In this document: positions 11,982 through 22,804 of the stretch, one piece after another | How the letters are laid out: every line of letters begins with the position of its first letter | Position numbering within the stretch: position 1 is the first letter of the stretch | Source: Chimonanthus salicifolius | Taxonomy: Eukaryota > Streptophyta > Magnoliopsida > Laurales > Calycanthaceae | Direction of reading: 5' to 3' | Length of the DNA: 64,000 nt | NCBI GenBank assembly: GCA_013350335.1 | Contig: CM023542.1 | Span: forward strand, 8,046,025 to 8,110,024 | Notes under the pieces: model-generated | What the model was told of the DNA's origin: nothing | The model's input: the letters and a program-made list of their open reading frames with translations, nothing else | The model's database searches: none | Position numbers and translations under genes: made by a program

Positions 11982-12238
11982 GATTAAATGGTTGAAAGTT
12001 TATTTTTGAATTGAAATTTAGTGCACTTCATCATATCTATTTTAGTACAAGCAGTTCAGTTTTTAATGGATTCAAATGGGAAGACTAGAGCTTACTAATT
12101 TTTTTTTCAAATGAGTAAGCAGAGACTTGAAGATTGATTTTTGGTTTAGACCTATGCCACTTGGATAAGGTTCTTTTTACTAACATTGGTGTGCCTTCAA
12201 CATTAGTATTCCACTGGGAGTTATTGATATCCATAAAC

Positions 12239-12505
12239 TCAGGTTCTTTGCACCAGGAATTTATGAATTTTGGAAAGGAGATTTACCTCTAAATCTTCCA
12301 CCAGAGATACATAGTCATGGATACCTTTATGTTGAGAGAGGCTTGGGCCAAAATAGTAGCGGTGAGATTGGCTAAAGCAGTCAAGGAAAGCTTGGTTGAT
12401 GAGAATTTTGTCAATCCTTGATTCCACTCTTTGAGCTCCTAAAGAGAAGTTGGGCCAAGAGAAACTTGTTCTAGAAATGCAGAAGTCCATCAGACTAGCA
12501 TTGTC
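12239..12505 (-). pseudogene. LINE fragment: AP endonuclease region
   Basis: The minus strand encodes about 85 residues including SLMDFCISRTSFSWPNFSLG and RVESRIDKILINQAFLDCF. These match the C-terminal part of the plant LINE endonuclease domain (the FTW...SRLDRFL pattern just before the reverse transcriptase). The expected SDH motif appears degraded (SQHKGIHDYV). Only this piece is present, with no adjacent reverse transcriptase, so it is a dead fragment. Confidence 0.75.
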
Positions 12506-12532
12506 AATGTAATTTGGACGGGAACCACCATC

Positions 12533-12790
12533 TTGGGTCGGGTTCTAATTCGACTTGTATAACTTAACTCGAAAAATCAAGTGAATTAGATTTTACATTT
12601 TTACAATTAAGACAAAATTAAATTGATTTTTACAATTAAGGCAAAATTAAATTGAAGAAAAAACCAAATTAAATTCTATTGAGTTGCGTCAAACTTTTAA
12701 GTCGAGTCTGATCGGATTCAATAATTTTTATATAAATTAGGTTAGATTTATTAAAACCCAGCCCGACTCGTCCAAGTTTTAGCCCTATAT
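12533..12790. repeat. GGGTCGGGTT-rich MITE remnant
   Basis: This begins with CTTGGGTCGGGTTC and ends with CCAAGTTTTAGCCCTA, the inverse of TAGGGCTAAAACTTGG, a good match to the terminus of the MITEs at 11638 and 56645. The left terminus is missing and no target duplication is visible. Probably a truncated relative. Confidence 0.5.
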
Positions 12791-12799
12791 GTCTCGTGT

Positions 12800-14050
12800 A
12801 GAAATTCATCCTTCCATGTCTAATGGGGTAGGCACAAAATCTTAAAACTCTAAGCTTTCTCAATTAGAGATTCTTAATTAATTTTTTAACTAGAGGGCTT
12901 AAAAAGTGAAGAAAATGTTATAAAGATACGGCGCATAAAATTTGACATCGGTCTAATCACTTTTGTCATTCACGTTTTAAAACTTTGTTTATAAGATTTT
13001 TATCACTTAACATCATTCTACTCATAAATTTTATACTTAATACAAAAGTTAACTAAAAAATAAAACTTTACAAACTATTGCTTAATATCAGACTTTGTTT
13101 TAAAGTTAAGCTTTTTTTTTTTTTACTAGTCTCGATTCAACTTAAATTCTAATTTAGATATAATATTTTAGATCTGAGTCTTGATGGGACCTGTCGCAAA
13201 TCTCGTTCTCGCGATATTAACGGCAATTGTTAATAGTGGAATGTTTTCAAATTCTCAGGTTTTTACCTAAAAAATCTCGCAGAAAAATATAATATTTACA
13301 AAATAATAAAAACAAATATAAAAAATAAATAATATGACCAGAGTTTGAAAATATAGATGATATTTCAAAAATAAAAAATGTATATGTGGCTCAAACATTT
13401 TAACGAGAATTTAATGGTAAAATCTCAAAATTTTAAGAAGAATTTACTGTTAAAAATGATAAATACGATTAAACTCAGATTTTTAACGCTCAAAAATTAT
13501 TTTGCTGATATTTTCATAATATAAAATGAAAATATCGGATACTTATCGCATGAAAGAAGGATCAGGGCAAGGATTGTTTCGTCATTGGAACGGAGAGCAG
13601 GGGCCGTTTTGTAATTTTGTCCGACTTCCAATCTCATTATTCTAGAAAAAATAAAATTAAATAGCTTTCTTAGTAGGAAAATCGTGCAGACAAAAATTGC
13701 TTTGGCAACATAACATAGATTATCTTTGGCCACATGCAATTGCAAATGGCGTAATCTCAGCGTCACTCTAGCTTCGAAATGCAACAATTCCTATTTTGGG
13801 ACCCACACTTCTTCTATTCATTATGCCCCTATAGAGTAACACGTGGCAATACTTCCATCATTCTCTCTGGGAATAATTTTTTTTGATATATTAAAAATCA
13901 AATTTATCAAGCATCATTAATTATTTAATATAGAGTAGTGAACCGTGAAGATTGGAAGTAATTGATGAATTATTTAATATAGATCGGAAGATTAATAATG
14001 TTTTACAGAATTGAGTCTTAGTGAATGGGTAATCCATAAATCAGTCTTTA
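12800..14050. other. AT-rich intergenic DNA with a small GC-richer patch
   Basis: A patch at 13555-13640 is GC-richer (GGAGAGCAGGGGCCG). It and the open frame through it have no recognisable protein content. Two direct repeats of AATTATTTAATATAG lie near 13919 and 13967. Nothing else is assigned. Confidence 0.3.
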
Positions 14051-14054
14051 TAAT

Positions 14055-14345
14055 ATAAGTTAATAGGCTCTGACTCGTATTTAAAAAATAAATAAACTTA
14101 AAAACTTGAGCTGAATCTAACATGTCCAAGCCCTTTTATTTAGGTCGAAAGTGGGCTTGGATTTTACCTAAAAGCCCATTGAAGCCTGTTGAATTTGTAA
14201 TAAAAAATTAAATGGGCCTAAAAAGCCTGACCTCAACTTGTCAAAAAAAAAATATGTTCTAAGCCCGTCGAGGCATGTTGGATTCGTACTTAAAAATAAA
14301 CGGGCCTAAAAGCTTGACTCCAAACTGTCAAAAAGATAATATTTA
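14055..14345. repeat. degenerate tandem repeat with GGGCCTAAAAGCCTGA words
   Basis: The block containing GGGCCTAAAAAGCCTGACC...CTTGTCAAAAA near 14213 recurs as GGGCCTAAAAGCTTGACTCC...CTGTCAAAAAG near 14300, about 90 bp apart. An older third copy is upstream. The divergence suggests an old local duplication inside a GGCCC-rich repeat. Confidence 0.5.
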
Positions 14346-14389
14346 TCGAAAGTCGTTTATTTTGATCCAGTTCAGACAAATGAACACTT

Positions 14390-14522
14390 CTTAGTTTTTA
14401 TTTTATTTTTTTCAAAAAAAATGGGAAAAAGAGGATAAGAATGAAAAAAATGAGTTTAACGAGATTCGAACCCAAGATCTCCACATGAAAAATAAATATC
14501 CTTACTACTAGACTACAATAAT
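14390..14522 (-). mobile_element. tRNA-like SINE fragment
   Basis: On the minus strand, TAGTCTAGTAGTAAGG (A-box-like) is followed ~30 bp later by TTGGGTTCGAATCTCG, a good B box. The spacing is that of a tRNA-derived Pol III promoter. The sequence does not fold as a normal tRNA, and a T-rich tail follows. Probably a SINE or tRNA-derived remnant; boundaries are approximate. Confidence 0.45.
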
Positions 14523-14545
14523 TTTTATATTTTTGATTCACGTCT

Positions 14546-14549
<4 letters not shown>

Positions 14550-14581
<32 letters not shown>
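14550..14581. repeat. (TA)n microsatellite
   Basis: About 15 uninterrupted TA units. Confidence 0.95.
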
Positions 14582-14583
<2 letters not shown>

Positions 14584-14660
14584 TTGCACGTGTACAATTC
14601 TAGCACTAGAAAAAATAGCTTACGTTGTTCTAGTTTTGAAATAGTAGCACTTTCATGTTA

Positions 14661-15095
14661 CAACCTAAGGTTTAAATATCGGCCGATACATATTGTGTCG
14701 GCCGATATCGTTCGGTATGAAAATACCGATACATATCGGCCGATACGATATGTATCGGCCGTATATACATATTATCGGCCGATATGGCCGATATTCAGTC
14801 CGAAATATCGGTCACAATATTGGCCGATATTCATAAATATCGGTTTTTAAATTTTTTTTTTTTAAAAACACCGATATGGTTTTTACACAGGTTTTTGCGG
14901 TTTTTAACGGTTTTTTGCGGTTCTCCACGGTTCATCACGGTCCGTCCGATACGGTTTTCACGGTTTTTTGCGGTTTTTCACGGTTCATCACGGTTCGTCA
15001 CGGTTTTTTGCGGTTTTTTCACGGTTCCGATATCGGAGGAGAGAGAAAATGCCAATATTGAGAGGGAGATAAAATTATCGGCCTGGCCGATTTTT
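14661..15095. repeat. ATCGGCCGAT-palindrome repeat, copy 3, with internal CACGG minisatellite
   Basis: It opens AAGGTTTAAATATCGGCCGAT and closes TATCGGCCTGGCCGATTTTTAAAC. Between 14669 and 14845 there are many forward and inverted forms of TATCGGCCGATA. From 14878 to 15036 the middle is a minisatellite of CACGGTTTTTTGCGGTTTTT units. Frames are open through it because of the repeat, not because of a gene. Confidence 0.7.
14878..15036. repeat. CGGTTTTT minisatellite
   Basis: Variants of CACGGTTTTTTGCGGTTTTT and CACGGTTCATCACGGTTCGT repeat about every 9-18 bp. The block sits entirely inside the ATCGGCCGAT element and probably expanded after that element inserted. Confidence 0.8.
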
Positions 15096-15099
15096 AAAC

Positions 15100-18000
15100 T
15101 AGCACACTGTTTCAACAGGTACAATTGTCATATGTGCAGCTGTACTTGTGATTCTAAAAGGACAATATGGACAATTTGGTCCAAAAAAGTCTGACTAGAT
15201 GTATAATACACTGATCCAATTTCAGAATTTATACACGTACTAACCTGAATTTAACTTTGGCTGTATTTTCAACAAAATATCCCTACCTAAAATAACATAA
15301 AATTTCCAAAAAATTTGTACAAGTAACTTCTTAATTCTTACAGTTCTGACTGAGATTTAACCACCTACATCGAGGCCTATGCTATTATCCATATAGAAGA
15401 TTTCAAGTGGCTAATGACAAATTAACAACTAATTTGACCATAAAAAGGTCTTAGTATCCTAGCATTGTAAATTGAAGGTGTGTTATGTGGGCGTGAGGTG
15501 TTGAAGAGTTTATAGAGGCACTTGTCTCGTGATTCCCTTCCGTTATAAAAAAAAAAATCTCAATAGTAAATTTGCTTAAAAAAATTTCGCTAGCCTAATT
15601 CAATCGAACTTCAGAAGGGAACACCATATTCTCTCACTTTTTTTATTTAAAAGTTTTATGCGAAATTCATAACTGTTGAATTCTCTTATAAAATCCTCCA
15701 CAGCATTTCCAGGTTGCGACCTACCATGGATGTGTAGAAGGCTATAGAGAGGGTGAAAAAGAGAGAAGAAAAGCAGGTATTAGGATGATTCCTTTGTCGA
15801 GTTTCAAAAGTAATGGAAAGAATAATGAGGTGAGAGTGAGATGTGTGATTACAAAATGTAGTGGGTCCTACCGTTTGGTAGCAGTGCCTTTTTCAAGTGA
15901 AGTCGCAGTGCACGCTTCCGTTTTCTTAAAATTGTGTTAGTATTTAAATTCTACAAGTTAATGGATGGAATCTTGAGATCTTTTTTAATTTTTTTTTAGT
16001 ATTGATTGATTGTCACATGCGAATGCAAAATAACGAGTTAACACTAAGAGTTAGTGTGACGATTAAAAATCTAATTTTCAGAAAGTAAATTTTTGAGTTC
16101 AATTCACGTTCAGTTCTATGGATCACTTTTCATAATTATTTATTTGAGTGTTTGTGGAATTTGAAAGTCTTAACATGTTTCAAGGATTAGTTACGTAACG
16201 TCTCTTTCAAATGAGACGTCGAAACACTTTACTCATAATTTTTTTTTTAAATAAATTATTTCCTTTGTTTTAAACTGGATAAATGTTTAAATATTTGATC
16301 AATTTTAAAATTTAATTAACTGAATATGATAGGATTATCACTAATTTGAAGCTGTATTTCTAATAGATTGAGATTTTCAATCATAGATTTTGCTCACAGT
16401 ACATGTGAGAAATGAGATGTCTCTATTGATGAAAGTTCTTTGACTTTGAAGGAAAGTTAAGAACATAATAGTATTGTGAGAATCATGCATTACAACTTTT
16501 CAAGAGAACAGTTCTTCAAGAAAAGAATGACAATAGGCTTTGGAGAATTTTGAGAGAAAATACTCTATAATTTTAAGGCGTTCTTTTTTGTAATATTTTA
16601 ATCTTTGTGGGTTTGTGTTACATTCTCTTTTTATATGCATTATTTTTTTCATTAAAGAAGGATGCACTTTCATCCAGAGTCGACTATGTGCATAGGCAGC
16701 GTATACTGTCGCCTATGGCATCTAAATAGAAAGGGTCCCACACACTTAAACTCCTTAATATACCAGTCACAAGCTTCTAAAATCTCACTCTGCCTAGGAC
16801 GTCTGAGATTTTAGGAGATCTCAGAGAACAAAAAAAATATTAAGAGATTATAAATACACAACTCCTGAGAATACTTTTGGACAACATATTGCCTTAGTAA
16901 CTTTTCAATAAATAAGGTGAAGGGTATATGCCGATAAAACTAACGTAGACGTTTAATACATGGTTGTACTTCTGAAAAGGAAGTCACAACTGTCCTCCGT
17001 GCAAATATAGACAATTTAGTCTAAAAAGGTCTTACCAGGTGTAAAAAACACCTTAACCCAATAATTTTTTTGAAAGTACGGTGACACAATATCAAATTTT
17101 AAAGTATTTTTTATAAAAATCCCTAAAAATTTACTAAACATTATGACATCCTATAAATATTTACATTCCATGAAATAAATGGTACAAATTCACTGAATAG
17201 ACTACACATATGTAGAAAGGTAGGCTGTTAGCACTCTAATTTGATTTTAGATGTGTAGCTTTAACTTGCGGATGGTAATGGGCCATTACTAAGGGCCCAC
17301 AAGTAAACAATAACAGAAGCCTCCCTCTACAGCCCATAGTTTTGCAAAAATTCTACGATTCTTCACTCAGAGGAGACTACACATTATTTTATTATTGTTT
17401 ACTATATAATAATATTGTATAACCAAATAAGGCACATGCTAAATTATTTAATAAGTTGTATAATAAGTCCATTCTTCTGAATTTTTCTTAGGCTGACATA
17501 AAATTTGGTTCTTTTAGCCAGCCCTAAAACATTCAATCTGGGCCTAAAATGGCTCAGCCCTATTAGTTCTAACTGCACCAGGCTTGGGCATGACTGAATC
17601 AGCCTATCAAGGCCCAGGTCCCATACATGCAAATAGGAGTCATTCTAGGTGATCTGTCAGTTTTTACCTGAGATTTTGAGTTTATATAAATTCTCTTATT
17701 TAAAAGAAAATTACATAGCTTACGATTGATGATTCTTTGAAAAAATCTAATGGCACTGTTTAATATAAAACCTTATAGATTATGTTACTAATACGTAGAT
17801 AATATAAGTATAGTTTAATAAATTGTATTAAAAAATATATAGATTAAGATTTGGGCAAAACTTCTCCTATTAAGTCATTTAGCCTTCACAAATCAAAGAC
17901 TAACACTCTAACAGTAGTCAAAATTAAGTTCTTTTCCCCATACTACTGAATCTTTTATCAAGAAACCATGAGGCCAAAGTATTATTGGACCTGACATGAG

Positions 18001-18130
18001 TTGGCTAGAGCCCATCTCAGCCAAGAAAGATTGGAGTGGTTCACTGGGATCTTTTCTTTGAAAAATAAATTCTTTTTATTTTTTAACAATCAATGGCATA
18101 AAAGATTTGACAAAATATTTTTTAAAAATT
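15100..18130. other. intergenic DNA, mostly unstructured
   Basis: AT-rich with no credible gene. At 16040-16130 there is a weak B-box-like GTTCAATTCACGTTC, possibly a decayed SINE. At 17510-17620 there are GGCCCA/GGGCCT words like those in the degenerate repeats elsewhere. Short open frames have no recognisable content. Confidence 0.3.
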
Positions 18131-18142
18131 AAATAGCAATGA

Positions 18143-18337
18143 GTAACTCATTAGAGTTGGAGTGATGAGTAGGAATCCACCTTTAACGATGAGAGGTCTT
18201 GAATTCAGTTCACACTCCCTCCAAAGGGTCATTTCTTATAGTTTTACCTGATATGTGTGAATAAGAAGATTTACACATGCTCTAAGAATTAGTCACTATC
18301 TCAAAGAGAGTCTGAACACCTTGGTCTTAAAAAAAAT
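18143..18337 (+). mobile_element. SINE family 1, copy 2, with perfect target duplication
   Basis: The 195-bp unit runs from GTAACTCATTAGAGTTGGAG to an A-rich end (CTTAAAAAAAAT). It is flanked by the perfect 11-bp direct repeat AATAGCAATGA at 18132-18142 and 18338-18348. GAGAGGTCTTGAATTCAGTTC serves as the B-box region. The 3' half matches the copy at 8625-8842. No coding. Size, A-rich tail and long direct repeats are diagnostic of a retroposed short element. Confidence 0.85.
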
Positions 18338-18684
18338 AATAGCAATGACTTAAAGAGAATAGGGACCAAAAAGAACTGTGTTTGAAGATGGTCAAAAATT
18401 GAGTTGAATCTTGAATCACATATTGATTTTCTCTAAAAGAAAATACTAATATCTTAATTTATATATTTTGCTGATGTCATAAATCATTTGATTGATATTT
18501 TAACTACTCTTAGAAATGCACTAAATTATAGTTTGTCACGTGAGTGTTGAGGTTTAAATGAAGTAGTCATATACATTTAAAGAGATTATTTTTTTAAATT
18601 CCTATATGAACAACTATTATTTAATTTTTTAGAGCCATTGAACCTCACCAAAATGTCAATTTTCTTTTGATTTAATATATAACG

Positions 18685-18884
18685 TGACGACCCAACTCTA
18701 ATCCTTCACAATATTATTCGTTTTGGGCGCCACGGGCCAACCCGACTTTGTTTTGGGCCATGACCGACTAAGTCAGAACCAAAAGGTCTTGTGATGAATT
18801 GAGAGTTTGTCCCCTTATATAAGGCCCCTCCACCCACGGGCGATGTGGGACTTTTCCCACACCCCAAGTGGGTGGGGTGCTACA
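18685..18884 (-). mobile_element. 200-bp solo LTR or TRIM-type LTR
   Basis: Read on the minus strand the unit starts TGTAGCACCCCACCC and ends GGGTTGGTCGTCA-like (GAGTTGGGTCGTCA). It contains a clear palindromic TATA box CCTTATATAAGG (18813-18824) followed by a leader ACAAACTCTC. GTGGGAAAAGTCCCACATCG lies just upstream of the TATA. A candidate 5-bp duplication TATAA flanks it if two extra bases are counted on the left. It has no tRNA primer site or second LTR, so it is probably a solo LTR of a small retroelement. Confidence 0.6.
18813..18824 (-). promoter_or_regulatory. TATA box of the 200-bp LTR
   Basis: CCTTATATAAGG is a perfect 12-bp palindrome within a GC-richer context (GGGGCC on one side, GGGGAC on the other). 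It is about 70 bp into the LTR in the minus sense. Confidence 0.6.
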
Positions 18885-19175
18885 TATAAACTTAATGTGA
18901 TTTGTATTAGGCGCCCCATATAGACACCTGGAAAAACTGCCTCTACACACCTGATTTCAAAAAATCGAGTGAAATTATCATTCTATCCCTCCGTGTTCTA
19001 TCATCCGAAAGAACGATTAGTTCATTTTCAGTTCGTTCAAACGAACATACTCATTCGAACGAATATAACAGTGCAATTTCAGTTCGTTCGGACGAATGAA
19101 CTTATATATATATTCATTCGTTCGAATGATTAGTTTGGATATACCCTAAAAATAGTATGTTCCTTTGATGAGTAA

Positions 19176-19289
19176 ACAATGTGACATGGTAAATGTCAAA
19201 GAATTCTGGAGTAAATGTGGTGTACAAGACACACAATGTGATATGGTAAATGTCAAAGAATGTTAGAGTAAATGTGGTGCACAAGACAC
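19176..19289. repeat. two tandem copies of a 57-bp unit
   Basis: ACAATGTGACATGGTAAATG begins at 19176 and again, as ACAATGTGATATGG, at 19233. Each copy is 57 bp with few differences. It lies in the centre of the inverted-repeat element. Confidence 0.85.
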
Positions 19290-19458
19290 ACAATTGAGAG
19301 CTAGTTCTGGAGATACCAAGTATCAGTCAGCAATTTCTCAAAGTAATTTTGGCAACTCTTGGAGTATAGGTTCTTGGTGTGCTATTTCGGATTCTATCTT
19401 GAAAAATGAAAGCAGTGTCATGTTTGTTGGCAGATCTCAAAGTAAAGAAGCTGAATAA

Positions 19459-19566
19459 GGGGATGCAGTCAAAACATGGGCCAAGTCTGAAGATGACAAA
19501 CTTGAGGAATATGGGGATGCAGCCAAAACATGAGCCAAGTCTGAAGAGGACAAGCTTGAGGAAGTG
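19459..19566. repeat. two tandem copies of a 54-bp unit
   Basis: GGGGATGCAG begins at 19459 and again at 19513. The unit is 54 bp (a multiple of three), which keeps a minus-strand frame open over 19327-19635. That frame has no recognisable domain and is explained by the repeat. Confidence 0.85.
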
Positions 19567-20135
19567 AATGAGAAGGCACATTCGTTCGAATGATCTTAAG
19601 TGATCATTTGAACGAATGAACATATATAAGTTCACTCATCTGAATGAACTGTCAGTTCATTTTCAGTTTGTTCGGATGAATATACTCATCTGAACGAACT
19701 GAAATTACACTGATGTTTTCGTTCGGATGAGTATATTCATCCGAACGAACTGAAAATGAACTGACAGTTCATTCGAATGAATATATACTGAGGGGTAGAA
19801 TGGTAATCTCACCTGATTTTTTTTTTAAAATCGGGTGTGTAGAGGCAATTTTACGGGTGTCTATATGGGGCCCCTATACAAAGATTTGTCATTAATCATT
19901 ATACTAGAGAGTCACTCATTTAGATGGCAACAAGGGTGCAAAAATTGAGATTATCGATATCTCGGTATCGGCCGATTTCTTTTTCTCTCCTTAATGTTTT
20001 TTTTATAATAACGGTGGTTTTTTTTTAAAAAAAAAAATTTGAAAAACAGTCGATTTTAAAAAAAAATGAAAAATGTAAATATAGGCCGAGATATTGGCCT
20101 GAGCCCACGGCTAATATCAATTTCTTTTAAAAAAA

Positions 20136-20317
20136 GGGAAATGATTTGTGCACCCCCATCTTTTACCCATTGTGCACTCCCCTATGTAAAATTATAATTT
20201 TCCCAAAAAAAGCAAGGAAGGAGAGAGAAAAGAGGAATTTTGAGTTTGGGCAAAATTGTAATTTCACATAGAGAGAGTGCACAATGGGTAAAAGAGGAGG
20301 TGCACAAATTATTTCCC
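20136..20317. mobile_element. fold-back MITE, 182 bp
   Basis: The arms start GGGAAATGATTTGTGCACC and end (as read) GGTGCACAAATTATTTCCC. Inverted matching continues through ATCTTTTACCCATTGTGCAC and CTATGTAAAATTATAATTTT, about 65 bp on each side. Only ~45 bp separates the arms. It has no coding. It sits inside an ATCGGCCGAT-family repeat, so it inserted later. Confidence 0.85.
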
Positions 20318-20344
20318 TAAAAATAAGTAAAATCAATATTTTTA

Positions 20345-20369
20345 AAATAAATAAATAAATAAATAAATA
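20345..20369. repeat. (AAAT)n microsatellite
   Basis: About six AAAT units. Confidence 0.9.
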
Positions 20370-20399
20370 TTGACCGTTACACGTCGGTTCGGCAAATAC

Positions 20400-22630
20400 G
20401 CCCTGGGTGGCAAGTCTTGATGCTGATGAAAAACCAAGAAGAAAACTGCTAAACTAGCGGTGCCTGATGAAAAGCCAGTAAAAAAACGACAAAACTAGGA
20501 ATGCCGTCTTGTCTCATTACCGCTATATGTATCTTGAACGGTTAGATTATAAACTTTGTATTCTTATATTTCTAGATGTTATAAGTTCTTAATTTTGATC
20601 ATTAATTACTTCCAATGATTAAAAAAATATGTAGTTTAACTAATTATACAAAATTTCTAACCATTTAGAGATATTGTAGAATAGTTATATCATCAAACAT
20701 TGCACTTCTTATTCAAATAAAATGTCTGTCGTCCAAAATTAATAATAACATAAATGAATCAAATAATAATATAATACCCAACATGAGATTAAACTACTAT
20801 TACAGTACAAACAGTTGTACAAAAGTCATTTAAAAAATAAATAAATAAGATTCCACTCCCACCAACTTTTAGGGTTGGTGAAGTCGGTGAATACTGTTGG
20901 ATTGCAATGACTCATCTATCCTCGACCGTTGCTTCTATAGTAAATTTGGGATTAAAGTTTCCATGTGTGGGACCCATATTTATATGATCTAAGTCTATTT
21001 AAGTAAATAAATCAATCTTTTGAGACCTAAAACAACCACTATTCTACATTGGGTGAGGTGCTTTCTTTACTCTTTTTATCGACCGTTGAATTTGAACACC
21101 ATTGATCGAACGAATTTAATTTTTAAATAATAATGAATTTTGTGTGGTGGCCCATCATTTTGTGTATCATCAGATCGTTTGCTCTTCAACAGTGTAATTA
21201 TCAAATGGTGTGGTATTTAATCTTCACTAATGCAGGACCCGAGTGCACTCCGGCCAAGGATCATAGTGGGTCGTTGGGTCGAATCAATATTGTCTGTGAC
21301 GGCCGCTCCGACTAGCAATGGTACACCGAGGGAGCACGATAAATATTGTGGCATACTGGCATTGACACGAGGCTGCGGTCGTGGTTTTGAAAAGAAAGCC
21401 TATTAATTTATTATGAATTGAAATAATTGAAAGATTTTGTAGATGATATAATTTCAAAAATATTTTTAAAATTTAATTATTAGAATTTTATAAGAGAAAT
21501 TAAAAAATCAATAATTTATTTATAATAGTTAAAATTTTAAAATATAAATTTATAAAAATATAATGATAAGATGAAGTTTCAATTTTATTTAGCTATTATC
21601 TTTTTCATTGTCTATATATTTCATTTATAAACGTGTGACCCATTTTTAAGTTTTTAATGACTTAAGGCAATTTTACTAGAATATTTGCACGAGAACTTAC
21701 CAATTGACCATTGAGAAGTAAATTTTTTTTTTTTAGAATAATTATATCAATTTATGGAGTTTATATTTACACTAATCTTTTAAACATTATTATGGTCTCC
21801 TGGGATTTAATTATATTTTATTTGGATTCAATTTTAGATACACTTATTATTGGATTAATTCAACTCTTTATGAGCTATAAAATTATTCAAGACTTTAAAA
21901 TATACTTAGAGTGGTTTAAGTTGATTTTTGTTACACATCTAATTCAAGCATAAAGGTTTGTGAGTGGATTTCATAAGATCATTTTAGTTCACTATTCATC
22001 AAAGTTAAATTGTTGATATCAAATTTAAAATTTTTAACTATTGAGACAATAGAGAAAATGAATTATAAGATTTGGCATTTTATCCAATTTGAATTTATAG
22101 GGGTTAGATTTAACATTACTAGATTTGAATTATATTTAAATCATGTCGAATTTTTATAAACACAACCCAAACCCATATTTGTTGTTTTTTATTTAGACTA
22201 CTATATATTTGAAATTAAAAGTCTTAATTTTCTCTTCAAATGAGATTAATCAAATAATCCAATTTTTATACTAAAAATTATAAATTTTACAAACATGTAG
22301 CTAGTTGAAATTATAAAAAAATTACAAATAATAAAAAATACTTTATATCCAAATAAAAAAGATTGCAAAAAGAAAAGACCAATGATGCAAATTTAGAATA
22401 AGATGACAAAATTTATGATTTAAAATGTGGAATCAAACTATATATATCCAATATTTTCTATTCCAAATATCATAGACAACATAGTATATTAGGGCTGTGT
22501 TTGTATTGCTGAGTGAAAATAATGGATTCTTTGGAGGAATTGTAAAATGTAGCGTTCTTCTGCGGTAATTTTAGAGTAGAAACTGAACATTTATTAGTAG
22601 AATTGTAATAAAATGAAAATTCTATCTTTC
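20400..22630. other. intergenic DNA, with an unexplained GC-rich patch at 21236-21385
   Basis: AT-rich overall. The patch at 21236-21385 (GACGGCCGCTCCGAC, GGCTGCGGTCGTGG) is clearly GC-richer but has no sustained open frame or known motif. It may be a TE fragment. Confidence 0.3.
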
Positions 22631-22634
22631 TTTT

Positions 22635-22800
22635 TTTATTAAAGTGTGGAAAACTCAGAGATAGTCCTAATAAAATCCTCACGGCTGAACTCACTGCCCC
22701 TAAAGTACATCAAAGTTAGGCTATGGAGGTTCAAACCCGTAATCTGCCGCTTCCTAAAGTGAGAGTCAACCACTTGAACTACACGTGAGAACCCATATTT
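22635..22800 (-). mobile_element. SINE family 2, copy 1
   Basis: On the minus strand, GTAGTTCAAGTGGTTGAC (A-box-like) and GGGTTTGAACCTCC (B box) are spaced as in a tRNA-derived promoter. The downstream part continues through AGGGGCAGTGAGTTC to CTGAGTTTTCCACACTTTAAT and an A-rich end. The copy at 58761-58907 on the plus strand shares the B box and the 3' half. The exact ends are uncertain. Confidence 0.7.
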
Positions 22801-22804
22801 CTAT

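Larger units (their letters stand above)
18906..19882. mobile_element. ~980-bp inverted-repeat element with ATTCGTTCGAA palindromes
   Basis: The ends are ~85-bp inverted repeats. The left has GGCGCCCCATATAGACACC and the right, reversed, has GGGGCCCCATATAGACACC. Both continue into TGCCTCTACACACC and an ATCATTCTATCCCTC-like block. Inside each end (19005-19135 and 19578-19785) are many GTTCGTTCGGACGAATGAAC-type palindromic words. The centre holds two tandem duplications (57 bp and 54 bp). GATTTGT occurs at both edges (18899-18905, 19883-19889) as a possible target duplication. No transposase is seen, so it is non-autonomous. The superfamily is uncertain (Mutator-like or other). Confidence 0.75.
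19930..20395. repeat. ATCGGCCGAT-palindrome repeat, copy 4, interrupted by a MITE
   Basis: It opens near AAGGGTGCAAAAATTGAG with TATCTCGGTATCGGCCGATTT. Further in it has TATAGGCCGAGATATTGGCC, then T-rich/A-rich middle sequence as in copy 1. A separate MITE at 20136-20317 splits it. A following AAATAAAT tract and TATTGACCG may be its far side. Ends are approximate. Confidence 0.5.

Noticed and set aside
14455..14525. Functional tRNA gene on the minus strand
   Set aside because: A and B boxes are present but the arms do not fold into a cloverleaf and no anticodon stem is evident; treated as a SINE remnant.
16040..16130. Fourth SINE
   Set aside because: Only a weak B-box-like word; no A box, tail or target duplication could be established.
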